Shown: in pieces, positions 11,290 through 24,300 of the stretch
Layout: the number at the start of each line of letters is the position of its first letter
Numbering within the stretch: position 1 is the stretch's first letter
Assembly (NCBI GenBank): GCA_963693365.1
Contig: CAVNZM010000002.1
Coordinates: 10,788,001 to 10,852,000 of the forward strand
Origin: Amoebidium appalachense
Taxonomy: Eukaryota > Ichthyosporea
Length of the DNA stretch: 64,000 bases
Direction: 5' to 3'
Translations under genes and position numbers: made by a program
Notes under the pieces: model-generated
The model's input: the letters and a program-made list of their open reading frames with translations, nothing else
Databases searched by the model: none
Told to the model about the DNA's origin: nothing

Positions 11290-14200
11290 CTACGGCACCA
11301 TCATGGTCTGGGGGCTGTAGGGACTTGCAAAAATTCGTTTTGTAGCCAACACTCGACAGACATCTGTGACCAACATAGCTGCCAAATTCGCGCCGTTGTC
11401 TGATACTAAAAATTCCGGACGACCGTGACGGCAGTAGATGGAGTCTTCGAATGCCTTTGCCACATCTTCGGCTGTGGGTGTTTTGTGAAATAAAATCACT
11501 TCCGGCCAGCGAGTGAAGAGGTCGAGAAACACCAACAGGGAAACTCTGAGATCAGATTTCGTAGGCATCTCAGTAATGTCCATAGACACGTATTGAAAGG
11601 GATAGGTGGGGATAAAACCATCGTGAATTCGTAGTTTCTTTTGCATTCGGGGTGTCTTCCGGTATTGACAGGCTTTGCATGTGGTTACCCACTGCACCGA
11701 GTCTTGCCATACACGTGGCCACCATGCTATCTGGGTAACACGGTGGAAGGTGCGTGCTGCGTCGAGGTGACCTGCGGTTGGGGCGTCGTGACATGCGGCC
11801 AAAACGAGGCGCACAAGCGTAGACGGCACCCAAATTCGTGGTTCCTTGCTGGGTTTGCGGGGGCCACGCTGTTCTAGGACCCACACATACACAAGGTCAT
11901 TGTCTATGGTGCAGCGACTAGCTTCCATCGCGATTTCGTTGCCAAATAATTCGTAGCCCGGTGCTTTTTCCAGGTAGGCCCTGACTTTCGCAATGTGTTT
12001 ATCAGCCTTCTGTGCTGACACATACTGTTCATAGGTGGGCATTCGTCCATCCGCTTTTGGGGGAATAAATTCTGGCGGCGTGGTATTAGGTTTCGTGGGT
12101 TCAGCTGGGGGTGGGTGGGTGGCAGCTTGTGCCTGCGCTGTCGCTGCGGCGGAGCGTGTTACCGCAAACACCGTGGACGAGCCCGAGACTGTGCCGATCA
12201 GTGAGGGGTATGTCAGCTCAGTATCTTCGGGTCCTGGTTGCGCATTTTCTTTAGATGGCCGAGAGAGTCCATCAGCATTGCTGTGGTGTTTGCCCGCCCT
12301 GTGCTGAATTTCGTATGTGTATGCGGAAAGCGCCATTTGCCAGCCTGCAACAACAGGTTCCGGTGCATCGCCGGTAGACAGAATGCGCGTCAAGCTGGAG
12401 TGGTCGGTTCGTAACAAGAAAGGAGCCCCATAGGTGTAAGCGCGAAATGCTTTGCACACAGCCCAATACACACCTAAGGCTTCCCTTTTATTCGCCGCAT
12501 AATTTCGTTCACTCTTAGAGAGTGTTCTGCTAGCATAAGCTATGGGTCGTTCTTTGCCGTCATCACCTACCTGCGAAATCACTGCGCCCAGAGCATACTG
12601 TGAAGCATCTGAGTCAACAATAAAAGGTTTGGTGAAATCGGGGTGAGCAAGCACAGGTGCATTAATTAACGCATTCTTAAGGGTATCGTATGCTTTCTCC
12701 TGTTCCGTACCCCACACCCATGCAGCATTTTTCTGTGCTTTCTTTTTCGTGGCCAAAATAGCTGCAGAATCGGCGTGCAAATTTTTTGCTTCGTCTTTTC
12801 GTTGTTTTGCGCTGCCGTTGCGTTTGGCGGGTTTCGTAGAGGGGGGCATTTTTGCGTGAATTCGTTTTAGTAATTCTGAATCCTCCTTCGAGGTGCCCAG
12901 CATTCGCGTGAGTGGTTCAGCCGTATGGCTGAAATCGTCCACAAATATTCGATAATATGAAAATAACCCGAGGTCACTTCGTAGCTCAGATAAATTTTGT
13001 GGGTAGCTTTTATTCTTTATTGCTGCCACTTTTTCTGGGTCTACCTTAATACCATCCGGGCATACGCGATGGCCTAAATAGCCAACTTCTTCCATGAACA
13101 AAGAGCATTTTCTGCCTTTCAGTTTTAATCCTGCATCACAGAGCCGGGAAAAACATGAATCTAAATGCCCAAAATGTTCTTCGATAGTGGGTGACATAAC
13201 TAATATATCATCGAGATATATGAGTACATGTGTCCACAGCATACCAGCGAATACACGGTTCATCATCCTTGAAAAGACAGCAGGCATGTTACTTACTCCA
13301 AAAGGTGCGCGTGCGAATTGATACTGCCCCCAGGGGGTGGTAAATGCAAGTTTTTCTTTGTCGTTATCGGCTACTTTGACTTGGTGGTAACCACCGTTTA
13401 AATCAAGTGCGGAAAACACGCGGGCACCTCTGAGCATACCCAGAGCCATGTCAATTCGTGGTAAAGGGTAACCGTCTTTCTTCGTAATCAAGTTCAGCAT
13501 TCTAAAATCAATGCAGACTCTTAAAGACCCGTCCTTTTTCGCCACCAACACCATCGGAGCGGAGTAAGGGCTGGACGCAGGCTCAATCACTCCAAACTCT
13601 ACCCAATTTTGAATTTGTTTGTGTAGGCTATCGCGAAGGTGATGTGGGATGTTATAGGGCCTGCGGTACTGTGGTATGGTGGTAGTTACTTCGATCGACA
13701 GTTCGTCTAAGGTACTCAAACCAAAGTCGTTGTCGTGTGCAGAGAACACATGCTTCCATTTCTTAAGCAGTTTTCGTATCCGTTTCGCCAACGGTTTCCG
13801 TTGGTCTGGGGGAGTTCCAGGCATGTCGTATTCTTCTGGAGGTTTGACCCCAAAAGGCAAGTCGTCGTCTGTGGCGGCTTCCCCGTCGGAGGTACATTCG
13901 TGCGTACGCTTTCGTAAATTATTCGTATCCTCCAGTGCAGTGGTAGATGGTGCCCCATCTGCTGCTTCGATAGTAGGTGGCCCTACCTCTGGTTTTGTTC
14001 GTGCTGGATTACCAAAACCATTCATTTTCGTGGAACTGCGCTGTGTGGTGTTCTCTTTCGTACTCATATTCATAATTTTACTCCGTTCACACACCTTAAT
14101 ACTACCGTTAATATTAGTAGCCGCCTGGAAAGTGTGTGGTTCGTGTTCGGTGGGTTCTTCGGTTGATTCCTGCGAAGAAAAGTTCGTTTTAGCAGAGGTA

Positions 14201-15383
14201 CCTAATGGATGGCCAGGGTGTGGGGTTGTCGCCCTCCTGGTTCCATTACCGGAGTGTGGACGTGCTAAAAGAGTAACAGTGTCATCTGATTGCAAGGGAA
14301 TAAACATGGCCACCTCCGTACCAGGGCCTAGGTACACATGATGGTCCGATGTGTTAGTCAACAACACCTTGCATTCGTATTCGTCCTCGATCACACTTTC
14401 TTCGCTAGTGGAGAGGGGGGTTCGTTATTCGAAATTCGAGCTAAACTGGTGACACTGCATGCTGTTGTGTAAGCCCGTGAATTAAGTGGACCACATGGAA
14501 CCACTGTGCCCATACAACAGTCTAAAGTTCGTGGTGGTGGTGCGCCGGCAGCGAGTTTTATTTTACACGTTGCGATATTTGACGCATCTACCGGGAGGTG
14601 AATACCTGTGGTGGTAATTAATACGCGAGAAACAGCTGTCTCCTCCGCACTCCCACACAACCACCACACCGGAATACTGCACCTGCGATTTCCCTTAGCA
14701 TACATGAACGAAAGTTCTGCAGCACCGTAATCAATTCGTCCCTGTTGTGGCCCCATGAAATCAACACCTAATAAGGCATCATATGGTAGATTATCAATCA
14801 CATGCCATCTGTGCACCACTAGAGCAGATTCGTTGGGAATGGCGAGAGTGAGAGATATACTTCCTTGGCATGTCATTTCGTTACTTTGTGCATCCAGTAC
14901 ACTAAAATTAGGAACATGCTGAATTCGTTTTCTTGCCACTACAGGGAGAGATTCGTAAAATGCTGTGCTTATACAGCTATGGCTAGCACCAGAGTCGACA
15001 ACTACTGTGACTAGCTTCCCATGCACATACATTCGCGCAAGTGTGGCTGTGCATTTATTTTCGTGGGTTAATGTGCACACAGTGGCATTTTCATGCCGTG
15101 GTTCTGCAATGGAGGAGTGCACACGGTCAGCAAAATGCACATTTTTCTTTTTGCGCGGGGGCGGGGTGTGCGTGTGCATGGGGGGGTCAGTACACGGGGG
15201 TAACTGTTCGTGGGGGGGTGGGGCACATGCAGATTCGTGGGAGGGCTCCGAGACAACAGAAATTTCCGCACCAGTAGATTTATTTTGCAATTTATCTGCC
15301 AGAGGGGAACACAGTTCCAGCTCTGCTATTAAATCAAATACATTATGTTCTACTGGGGAGAGACCAGTCCCTTGCCCGCCTTC
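11290..15383 (-). pseudogene. Chromovirus pol: protease, RT, RNase H, integrase
   Basis: The frame just downstream of the gag TAG (15384-15386) stays open into the protease with VVVDSGASHSC (near 15000) and then stops at 14391. RT and the rest are in another frame that opens near 14394. The changeover coincides with a run of six C (sense strand, near 14414), so it is either a programmed shift or an indel. RT has YLDD (near 13215), RNase H has VDSDASQYALGAV (near 12600), and integrase has the H2C2 zinc region (about 11640-11790) and the DNGAN catalytic Asp segment. The reading then breaks near 11300. All other catalytic motifs look intact. Confidence 0.9.
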
Positions 15384-17385
15384 CTATTCTACACGTGCTC
15401 TCTTGAACTTGGCCCGATTAGCCTCAATCTCTGCCTTGCGGGTTCCCTTCTTAAAGTTGGGGTCGTACTTGGGGCAAATTGGTGACCCCCCAAAGTGCCC
15501 CTTCTGCTTGCAGGAGTGGCATTCGAATTTGAGGGCCGGGCACGTCTTGCCTTCGGCGTGGCTGCCGTACTTGCACCCACGGTTGCAGGGGGTGGTGCCC
15601 ATGCGCGAAAAAAATAGACGGCTTCTCGCTGGCACCAGATCCACCACCGGGTTGCTGTTTTGTGGGGGGTTTCTGTGTTAGAATGGTGGATGGGGTTCGT
15701 GTGTGCCTGTCTCTTTCTTTTTCTGCGAGATAGGCAACAACTCCAGACAGGGTCAATTCTTCTTCTTTTCGTGTTTGTCTGAGTTGATATTTGCGAAATT
15801 CTTGTTCGTCTTCCCCACCCAATCGGTGAGACAAATCCAAAATTTGGTGTGCCTCAGACTTAAGGGGGTACACACGTGCCCACAAACGCGCATGCCTGCT
15901 TGCAAATTCGGCCACCTTTTGCTTGCCTTGTTTGAGTGCATTTAATTCGGCACTGAGTGCCTCTTGCACACGCTGGTCGTGAAATTTCGTAACTAGTGCA
16001 TGTGCAAATGCATCAAACGTGAGTTCTCCCTGTGTCCTGGTAAAATTCGTGTACCACACACGGGCGGGGGAAGCAAGAGGAAAGCACTGCACCGCCCAGC
16101 GAACAGCAAGTGTGGGGGGGACCCCTGCAATGCAAAACATCTGCTGGGAAAATTCGTGCAGCCATTCAATCACCGTGCATTTATCCTGCAAGTCACCCTT
16201 GTATTCTGGTAGTTTCAATGCAGCCAAGATGGGGCCGTATTCGGATGCATGCAACTGGCGGAGAGGGTGCAACCACAGTTTTTCGTGCTCTGCAAAGTGC
16301 TTGTTCAATATAGACCCAGCCTTACCTCCTGAGCCTGTGCTGACATCAGAGCCTCTCGGGCGACTTGGCGTGCCTGCCAGTCCACCTGCAGACGCCAGAG
16401 GGGATCCTGCAAGGGGGATTTCGTTAAATACGGGTGCTTTAGGCTGGTCGAAGTGATCTTCTTCATGCACTTTCGCAGTCATGTGTTCGTTTTCGTTTGT
16501 GGGTGTGTCTTCGTAACTTTGTTCGTGTTTTTCTTCATTTTCAGCATCAGAATCAGTGTAGCTGAGTGTGCGCGCAAGCACATCCTTATATGTAAATTTA
16601 GTGGGGGGTGCGGGAGGTGCAATTACCTTGGGATCAGTGCACCCAGATGGGACCGGGGACAAAGGCTTCTTGCCTGTGGTGGGTGGGGGAGGACGGGGGG
16701 TGGTGGGCACCGTCGTATTTTTCACACGTGCCTCAGCCACCAACTGTGCTTCCCGCTCCAACTCAGACCATTTCGCGGACGTGCACAACATTCTAGACAG
16801 TGTGGTGTCTTCCATCTGCGAAATCTCACTGTAAATCTGCGCGACATCAGCTTCGAGGTCCATCACAGGCCGCCCAGCATCGATTGCAGTTTGAATGGCA
16901 CGTCTCAGAGTTTCAATACGATAGAACTTGGAGAGAACACGGCCCCGCACCTCTGCCAGAGCTGTGGCAGTGTCCCGGTCTTGTTTCGTTTTTTCCTTCG
17001 TTGCTACTTGAAGTTCGTTCGTGTGTTTGTTGGTGTTCGTGTGTTCGTTGGTGTTCGTATGTTCGTTGGTTTTCGTGTGTTCGTTGCGCTTCGTTTTGTC
17101 TTTGGGTTTCGTGCTTTCGTTGGGCTTCGTTTATTCGTTGCCAGTGGGCTTCGTAGTTGCCTTTGTGTTCGTGTGTGTGTTGGGTTTTGTGATCGTGTTC
17201 GGTTTCTGGGGAGCACGAGGCTGTGTAGGGGGAGGGGTGGGGAGTGTTTTCGTGCCCTGCCCCGGAGTCTTGGCTTTCTTCTGCGTTGGGGGCGGCGGTT
17301 TGACTGCGGTAGGCTTCTTGGTGTCACGTGTCAGTTTGCTTTCATTGTCCGAGAGTACAGGGTAGTCGTCAAATTCGCCCGCCAT
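15384..17385 (-). pseudogene. Chromovirus gag with zinc knuckle
   Basis: It begins at an ATG (17385) 52 bases inside the 5' LTR edge. The N-terminal part is low-complexity (Thr/Asn/Glu/His repeats) and is interrupted once by an in-frame TAA at 17131-17133. The capsid-like core follows in the same frame to about 15610. A run of seven A (plus strand, about 15606-15612) shifts the frame, after which a Cys/His knuckle (C-X2-C-X4-H-X6-C) appears before a terminal TAG at 15384-15386. The frame stays open beyond that TAG into the protease, the arrangement of gag-pol readthrough elements. Confidence 0.85.
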
Positions 17386-17418
17386 GGTTGAAGAGATTCT
17401 TGAAAGATGTGAGATTCT

Positions 17419-17436
17419 GGAACTGCGCGGTCGCCA
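17419..17436 (-). other. Primer-binding site of the chromovirus
   Basis: One base after the 5' LTR the sense strand reads TGGCGACCGCGCAGTTCC. The leading TGG pairs with the universal CCA end of a tRNA, as expected for a PBS. I could not assign the tRNA. Confidence 0.7.
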
Positions 17437-17437
17437 A

Positions 17438-18047
17438 TGTAAACAGTTGAACTAGTTGGGATAAGGCAGAGAACAACTGAATCAGAATAAAGACAGAGAA
17501 CGGGTAGTAAGGCACACGCGGCCAGGTTACTATTTAATGTGCTCGTTCAGAGTGATCCCCCGTACTGGGACGGCTTGTTTATATAGCCCCCAGGTTCCGG
17601 ATCATCTGGATGGGTGGCATTGATGCCTTCGTGACTTCTGACCAGTCAGAAGAGTGCGGTCGTCTTTATGTGCACACAGTGCACCAATAACATGAAGCTA
17701 ACTAAAAGGATAACTTTGTGGCAAATGATTGGTCAATACTTAAGCCCGTTTAGGTTTATGCAACTGGGTCTGATTTCCTTATTGGTTCCGTTCGTTTAGC
17801 TATAGATGTCGCCTCCGTAGTGGATGAGACTTGCATTCCTATCCTAGCGGTTCTCGAATTCTATTGGTTCATACTGACTGCACGGCCACTGCATATTGCC
17901 GGCGCCGCGGCTCAGTCGTGAGCCGCAGCCCGCGGCTGTCGCGTGTGATATTGATCTGATCATATGTACACAATATCTACGTGATCACTATGATATGTAC
18001 AGTATATTCGTAATAGTAAACATGTACGGCGTGTACAGATGTTTACA
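17438..18047 (-). repeat. 5' LTR of the chromovirus
   Basis: 610 bp direct repeat of 9800-10415 in the same orientation, with TGTAAAC/GTTTACA inverted ends. Its outer edge is followed by the CACCT target duplication (18048-18052). Confidence 0.95.
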
Positions 18048-18052
18048 CACCT

Positions 18053-18546
18053 ATACTGGTGCTTCATCAACCCGCTCTACCATACAACACCTGTTGTTTT
18101 CCTTCTCTCTTTTATTTCTAGCACAGCTACGGCTGCGCTCTACCAGTGGCCGCTTATGCTAAGGGTCCTTTTTGGCTGTAGCTGCCTAGCTCGCCACAGT
18201 GTCATGTGTGCTTGGTGCCCCACCCCTAGACGGTTGGAGCAGCCACCGACGACGGTGCCCTGAGTCTAAACACCTCGGGCTACCTATGCACACTTACACA
18301 CACCACACCACGAACCACCACCCACATACATCATTGAGTGCAGTGGTCTTTGAGTAGGTTGGGGCCCTGGACAGCGGCTAACACATCACTGTGAATTGGT
18401 GTGAAGGCTTGCCTCCCAACGAAAGTCTACTACTTCATTCTTTGATACGCACGCACACACACGTACACGCGACGCGTGGCTTTACGCACTTGACTAGGCT
18501 CCGCTGAGAATCCTTTTACATCCCTCTCTTGGGCAATACCCGTACA
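18053..18546. other. No gene seen; start is the displaced tail of the Gypsy relic
   Basis: Up to about 18089 this probably completes the relic's 3' LTR. The remainder has no convincing coding sequence or RNA gene. Confidence 0.5.
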
Positions 18547-18915
18547 GTCCAGCCAATAGGAGTACACCACAATATTCCAGCCCATCGGATGATTGCCCAT
18601 TATATTGATTAATCGATGTCCAGCCAATAGGATTACACCACAATATTCCAGCCCATCGGATGAATGCCCATTATATTGATTAATCGATGTCCAGCCAATA
18701 GGATTACACCACAATACTCCAGCCCATCGGATGATTGCCCATTATATTGATTAATCGATGTCCAGCCAATAGGATTACACCACAATATTCCAGCCCATCG
18801 GATGATTGCCCATTATATTGATTAATCGATGTCCAGCCAATAGGATTACACCACAATAATCCAGCCCATCGGATGATTGCCCATTATATTGATTAATCGA
18901 TGTCCAGCCAATAGA
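18547..18915. repeat. 71-bp minisatellite, five full copies plus a partial
   Basis: Units start with GTCCAGCCAATAG at 18547, 18618, 18689, 18760, 18831 and 18902, exactly 71 bp apart. Each unit contains CCAAT and the palindrome-rich string ATTGATTAATCGAT. Copies differ at only a few bases. Confidence 0.95.
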
Positions 18916-19239
18916 TTAGCCCCAAGATATACTTGACCAGGTTAGGAGTGAATCTCAATATAAGCTGCATAAACTACGAGCCAAGTGTGCAAAAGACCAA
19001 ACAAGACAGCAGGCGAATAAATAGAGATATGCATCAAAAGAGAAAAGTATAAAAAATGGATGTAGAAGAACCAAACTATATGTTAAGACAAACTCAACAA
19101 GTAACACGAATCAAATGATGTGCAAAGGGAACAGGAACCATGCATGATAGCCATGCAAGGTACCGTAAACATTACAACAAACCAAGATAGCAAGATATAA
19201 ATTTGTGTCCAGCAAGTATGCATCATCAAATGTGTATAC

Positions 19240-19760
<521 letters not shown>

Positions 19761-20610
19761 GCTCGTGTGCATGTGTTTGCAATCATGTGTCTCTGTGTGT
19801 GCGCACGCGCACGTGTGTACGTGTCTTCGAGCAAAGGGGGAAAGCAGAGAAATGAGCGGACTGGAATAGGGGAAGTGAAATGGAAAAGAGATGCAATCCG
19901 ACAAGATGATATTGGAGTTTCTGTGAAAGACTGATTTATGGATTTGGGCAATACCATGCACGTTTACATGACAGAGCGTTCCAGGTCTGGATTTACAACA
20001 GTCTACTAACCCTCTTATTGCGTCAAAGGAGACGAACAGAGACAGAACCTACCATGCAGGTTGTCAATGAACCTAGTGCACAGTCCACCAGGGGGCATGG
20101 ACTAGTGTCACCCCCATGGGGTGAACATACAGAAAGTGGTTTTTGTTCGAGCAAGATTGGCAAGAGTGCATGTCAAAAAACATAATAGCATGGTAGGTGG
20201 TTTGCATCAACACATACTCGTCAAATAGCGCACAAATAACTTTAGATAATGCGATGGGACAGAAGGATTATGTGACCCTCAGAATCCTTTGTGGCAATAG
20301 AATCAACTGAGGTGTCTGATTGTGATACCAAGGGTGGAAAAGACAGATGGTAATAACTCTGTTGGGGCTTTCACTTTCCTTGTAGTTGGAAGGCCTGATA
20401 AGATTTTCAAGAGATCCAGGGGGAAACCACATATACGCTCACAAGAATTACTGAAGCTACAGCTTGACATGACAGACCATGCCGTATTGGGACTGGAGAA
20501 GGTGAGACCTGGTGTTGGGATAGACGTGTCTGTTGCTTCAGTGGGCCTAATGGGTGCCAGTTTATTGGGTGGGACGTGGAGACATATTCGTGTCTGATGT
20601 GCGCAAGTGC
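19761..20610. other. No gene seen
   Basis: Mixed-composition sequence with no splice-delimited coding segments or homology that I recognise. It is the 3' flank of the minus-strand gene ending at 20611. Confidence 0.5.
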
Positions 20611-22480
20611 TCATTGCGCTGTTTGGATGGGTCTGGCCGGGGAGTGGTGGTGCTGTGGGGCTGAGCTGCCAACTTGCAGGCTATGCTGTGCGGGGTGATG
20701 GGCCAGCTCCTGCAGGGTCTGTCAGTGGGTGCCGTGGGCCCCCACACCCCCATGGCGCCTACCTCCACATGGCCCTGCAGGCCTGCCCCCCTGACCGCCT
20801 CCAGCCCACCCCTGGTCCCCCCCAGGAGCTGCATGCGGCCAGCCCAGTGGCTGCTGCCCAGCAGGGCCCCACGTGGCCCGGTGCCCAGCAGTGTGTCCAA
20901 ACAGGCCGCTGCAGCTTGCTGCGTGCAGGAGTCCCTCTGCCCTCATCAGTCAGCCGCCATGCAGGGGAAGGGGGGGGGGGGGGGGGGGGGGGGGCATGCA
21001 CGTACGGCCAGCATGAGGTCATGCAGGCTGCACAGCAGGCGGCGGCACAGAGTAGCATCCAGGGGGGGCTGGGCCTGCAGCAGCAGGTGCAGGCTGGCCA
21101 AGGCAGGCCCTGCAAGGGGGGTTAGGCCCAGGCCGGCCAGGCAGGCTGGTGGGGGCATACCGGCAAGGCCCTGGCTGTTGGGGCGCAGCAGCAGGGCAAG
21201 CAGGGCCTGGCAGAGACCAGCAGCCACGCCCTGTGTGCTGGTCAGCATGGGCCAGGGAGGGCCTGGGGGGCATGGCGGGGCAGGCACCTGCAGGGCATCA
21301 TGCTGGTCCCGGGGAGGCAGCCGGGCAAGCAGGGCCTCCAGCAGCAGCAGCCCGGCCTGCAGCTGCTGCACGGCACCTGCACCATGCTGGGTCAGTGGGC
21401 ATGTGTGTTTGGAATAGGGACGGTCTGCTTGGTGCTGGGGAGGGCCACATGGGCAAGTCCCAGAGTGGGGCATGACCATGCCCTCCATGACACCGTGTTT
21501 GCGTGCAAGACAGCTGCGGCCAGCCCCCTTCTGTTTTCTTTGTATGTTGATATGTTTTGACGTAGCAGAAGAACTAAGGGGTAAGGCGGGATGAGACGGA
21601 GGGGGTCGTTTGTGGGGAGGGGATAGGGAATGCATTTGTTCTGAAGACAAGGGGACGGGGAGGGGGACGGGGGGAGGGGGGGGGGGGGGGGCACTTTTGT
21701 TGTTGTGCTCTGCAGGGCATTCCAGCAAATGGAGCAGCCACCGGGCAAGCTGCAGACAGCCCGCTGATCCTGCACCGGCCAGGGTGGAGGGAGGGTCCAT
21801 GCTTGGTCAGAGGGGGCTGGGGGCGTGCATGCCGGGTGATGGGGGGGGGGAGGTGGGGGGGAGGGGGGGCATGCCCAAGATGTGCGTAGGCAGCTGGCCG
21901 GCCCTGAGCAGACCCACACGAAGCAGCAGCAGTCTGCGCCGCGTGGCCTGTGGACTCTGCGGCCTGCATGCAGGGTCAATGCCTGCACCTCCCTGGCCCG
22001 GCCCAGCCCCCAGCACCCACCCTGCCTGCTGCAACACGCCCAGCACTGCCCCCAGCCCGTCAGTGCCATGCCTGTGCCCCTATGCCTGCCTGCCTGCCCA
22101 CCCACCTGCCCCCATGACGGCTGCAGCGGCCGGAGAGGGCCATGCCGTGGCCCAGCACAGCAGCAGCAGGCACTCGTAGGTCTCTGCCTCTGTGCCCCCC
22201 CTCAGGCCCTGCAACCATGCATGCCCCGTGCCCTGCCAGCCCCCCCACCTCCTGGCACCGGAGCAGTGGGCCCCCACAGCTGCATGCAGTGGGCCCCCAC
22301 GGCCTGGTCCATGCCGGCCAGCCCCACAAATGGGTCCCCTGCCCCGTCAAGGCCCTGCAACGTGGCCCGGCAGCTGCTGGCCACGGCCCAGTCGGCCACA
22401 GCCACCCTGCTGTGGCCCTGCCCTGCTGTCACTGCGCCATCCTCGGTGCATGCATGGCCTCGTGGCAGGCATGGCTAAAC
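20611..22480 (-). CDS. Unrecognised Leu/Ala-rich helical-repeat-like protein, 3' part
   Basis: A spliced minus-strand gene built from short exons, each preceded by a CTGAC or CTAAC and a nearby AG. Clear exons are 21376-21288, 21230-21161, 21109-21006 and a terminal exon 20709-20611 ending in TGA. Coding character is also evident around 22440-22270, 22215-22105, 21965-21890 and 21800-21700. Peptides such as VQQLQAGLLLLEALLARLP and GLCQALLALLLRPNSQ suggest stacked amphipathic helices (HEAT/ARM-like), but I recognise no family. Exon models are incomplete and the start is unknown. It may be the 3' end of the gene starting at 29701, with 22481-24300 as an intron, or a separate gene. Confidence 0.5.
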
Positions 22481-24300
22481 AGTGTGTGGCGTAGGAGTAT
22501 AGAACAGCCACTTGCTAAGACACCCTTACATCGATTTGCATGGGCAATACCTGATGGGCCCACTGGCCAGTGGTCATGTGTGCAAACGCTTGCCATTGTG
22601 TGGTCTCATTGGACAAACCCACCCCATATCACTCACAACTGCTGTTGCTCCAATGTGTTTTCAGACACCAGCATCATGATTTGAGTTTCGGCGCTCAAAA
22701 CTATGCCTCTCTGCACTCTCATTCATCTGTATTCACATGAATAAAGAGTATATATCATCAGTGAAAATTGGCCACTCATGCCTATGCCTCTCTGCACTCT
22801 CATTCATCTGTATTCACATGAATAAAGAGTATATATCATCAGTGAAAATTGGCCACTCATGCCTATCACATGGCCGAGTTCTGCCGTTCACCTACCCGGA
22901 ACCCAAGCACCATAGACCTGACCACGGCGGCCTGGCGGCTCAGATCGACCGAACAAAATGAAGCATAGTGATCATAAGAAAGACATATGAAATTGACCTT
23001 TTTTTCTAATTTATTAGCTTTTATTGCGGCCAGAACCCATTACATGCGTAGTAGGAAATATGCAGGAGGCAAAGACGCTTATTTTGATACAATTTTTTGA
23101 TATTTGATACAATTTTTTGATATTTTGATACAATTTTATACTGAGCGCAAGGCGAAGACGCAAACTTTCGTATATTAGAACGGTGATGCACACCCCCTTT
23201 ATAGTAGCAAAAATTGAAGGTTTGAGTTTCATATCAGTATCGGCCAATCAAACAGCTTAGCTCAAATTCATAGTCTCCCCCCGATGCGTCGACCGCGGCT
23301 GGTCGAACTGGCCGGGAGGAGGCCGCTGGCGGAGGCCTGGGGTACTACAAAACCAAGTCTTACTTGGACAAAAACAAAGGTTTTTCTTCACGCTACGGAC
23401 CAGTTAGTCGTTGATCCTGGTCGACATTTAGAGCGCAGCTCTGTAAGGCTTGAATTAGGTTTGAAGGGCTGAAATTTATGGATGAAAGTGGATCCAGGCC
23501 CATTTGCTATTAAGAACGCTACATTTTATGCCGCGATGTGGCTCACGGTCAGGTCTATTGCAGAGGGAGAGGGAAGGAGGGGGATCCAGAATCTGCCATT
23601 GACCCAGAATTTCTTTCGCTTTTTACTATCGGCTAAAGCTGTCCAACATCCAATCACCCACCCAGTACACCATATGTATATGTTATAAATGTTAGCGCAA
23701 AGAGAAATGGTTCTTGATCTCGTCTACTTGACCTGTTTAGACCGACCATTTTATCCAGATTTAAGATTGGGGCATCCAACTATGGCGCAAGCGATTTTGA
23801 TAACATGTAGATGATCGAAACCAGCTGCACGAAAGTAAAATTCTCAATTAATTTCTCGCCATCAAAATAATGTCGATTGTACTTCAGGATTCGATGTCTT
23901 GTTCAAGCAAATTGGCGCAACTAATAGGTGTGTCAGAAGACCACCTGTCGGCATGATGACGCGCAAACGCAGTAAATGCACACTTCTGGTTGGACTTTTG
24001 TGAAACCAGCAATAGTGATTGGCTGCGCTCAGTCATATCCAATGACAGCTCCCACATTTTTACCATACTAGCGAAAGTCTTATCAGAAACAGTTAAACAG
24101 GCATGCGAGATTTTCCTAAGCCAACTACAGAAAAAGTTGTAGAAAAAAGCCCACTGTCGACACTGACAGTTTATTGGGCCTTTTCTATGATATGACCCCA
24201 AACACAGGTGTCAAGCTTGTGTCCCGACCTAATTAGGGAGTTAGTGGCCGGTCCTGACAGGTTAACTGTATGGAAGTGCACCTCCAGGCAGGTGGCACAG
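22481..24300. other. AT-richer spacer or large intron
   Basis: No coding segment was recognised. It contains an 81-bp tandem duplication (22701-22862), short TTTTTTGATATTTGATACAA repeats near 23078-23132 and otherwise unremarkable sequence. Base composition differs sharply from the GC-rich coding zones on both sides. Confidence 0.5.
22701..22862. repeat. 81-bp tandem duplication
   Basis: Two copies starting CTATGCCTCTCTGCACTCTC at 22701 and 22782, almost identical by eye. Confidence 0.9.

Larger units (their letters stand above)
9800..18047 (-). mobile_element. Nearly complete Ty3/Gypsy chromovirus (8,248 bp)
   Basis: A minus-strand element bounded by direct repeats that start TGTAAAC and end GTTTACA. 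Both flanks carry CACCT (9795-9799 and 18048-18052), a perfect 5-bp target duplication and proof of integration. Reading right to left it has 5' LTR, PBS, gag, protease, RT, RNase H, integrase, chromodomain, PPT and 3' LTR. The two LTRs differ by one 6-bp indel and at least one base change, so the insertion is young. It sits inside the 3' end of the older relic. Chromodomain integrases are known to direct chromoviruses to marked chromatin. Confidence 0.95.
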
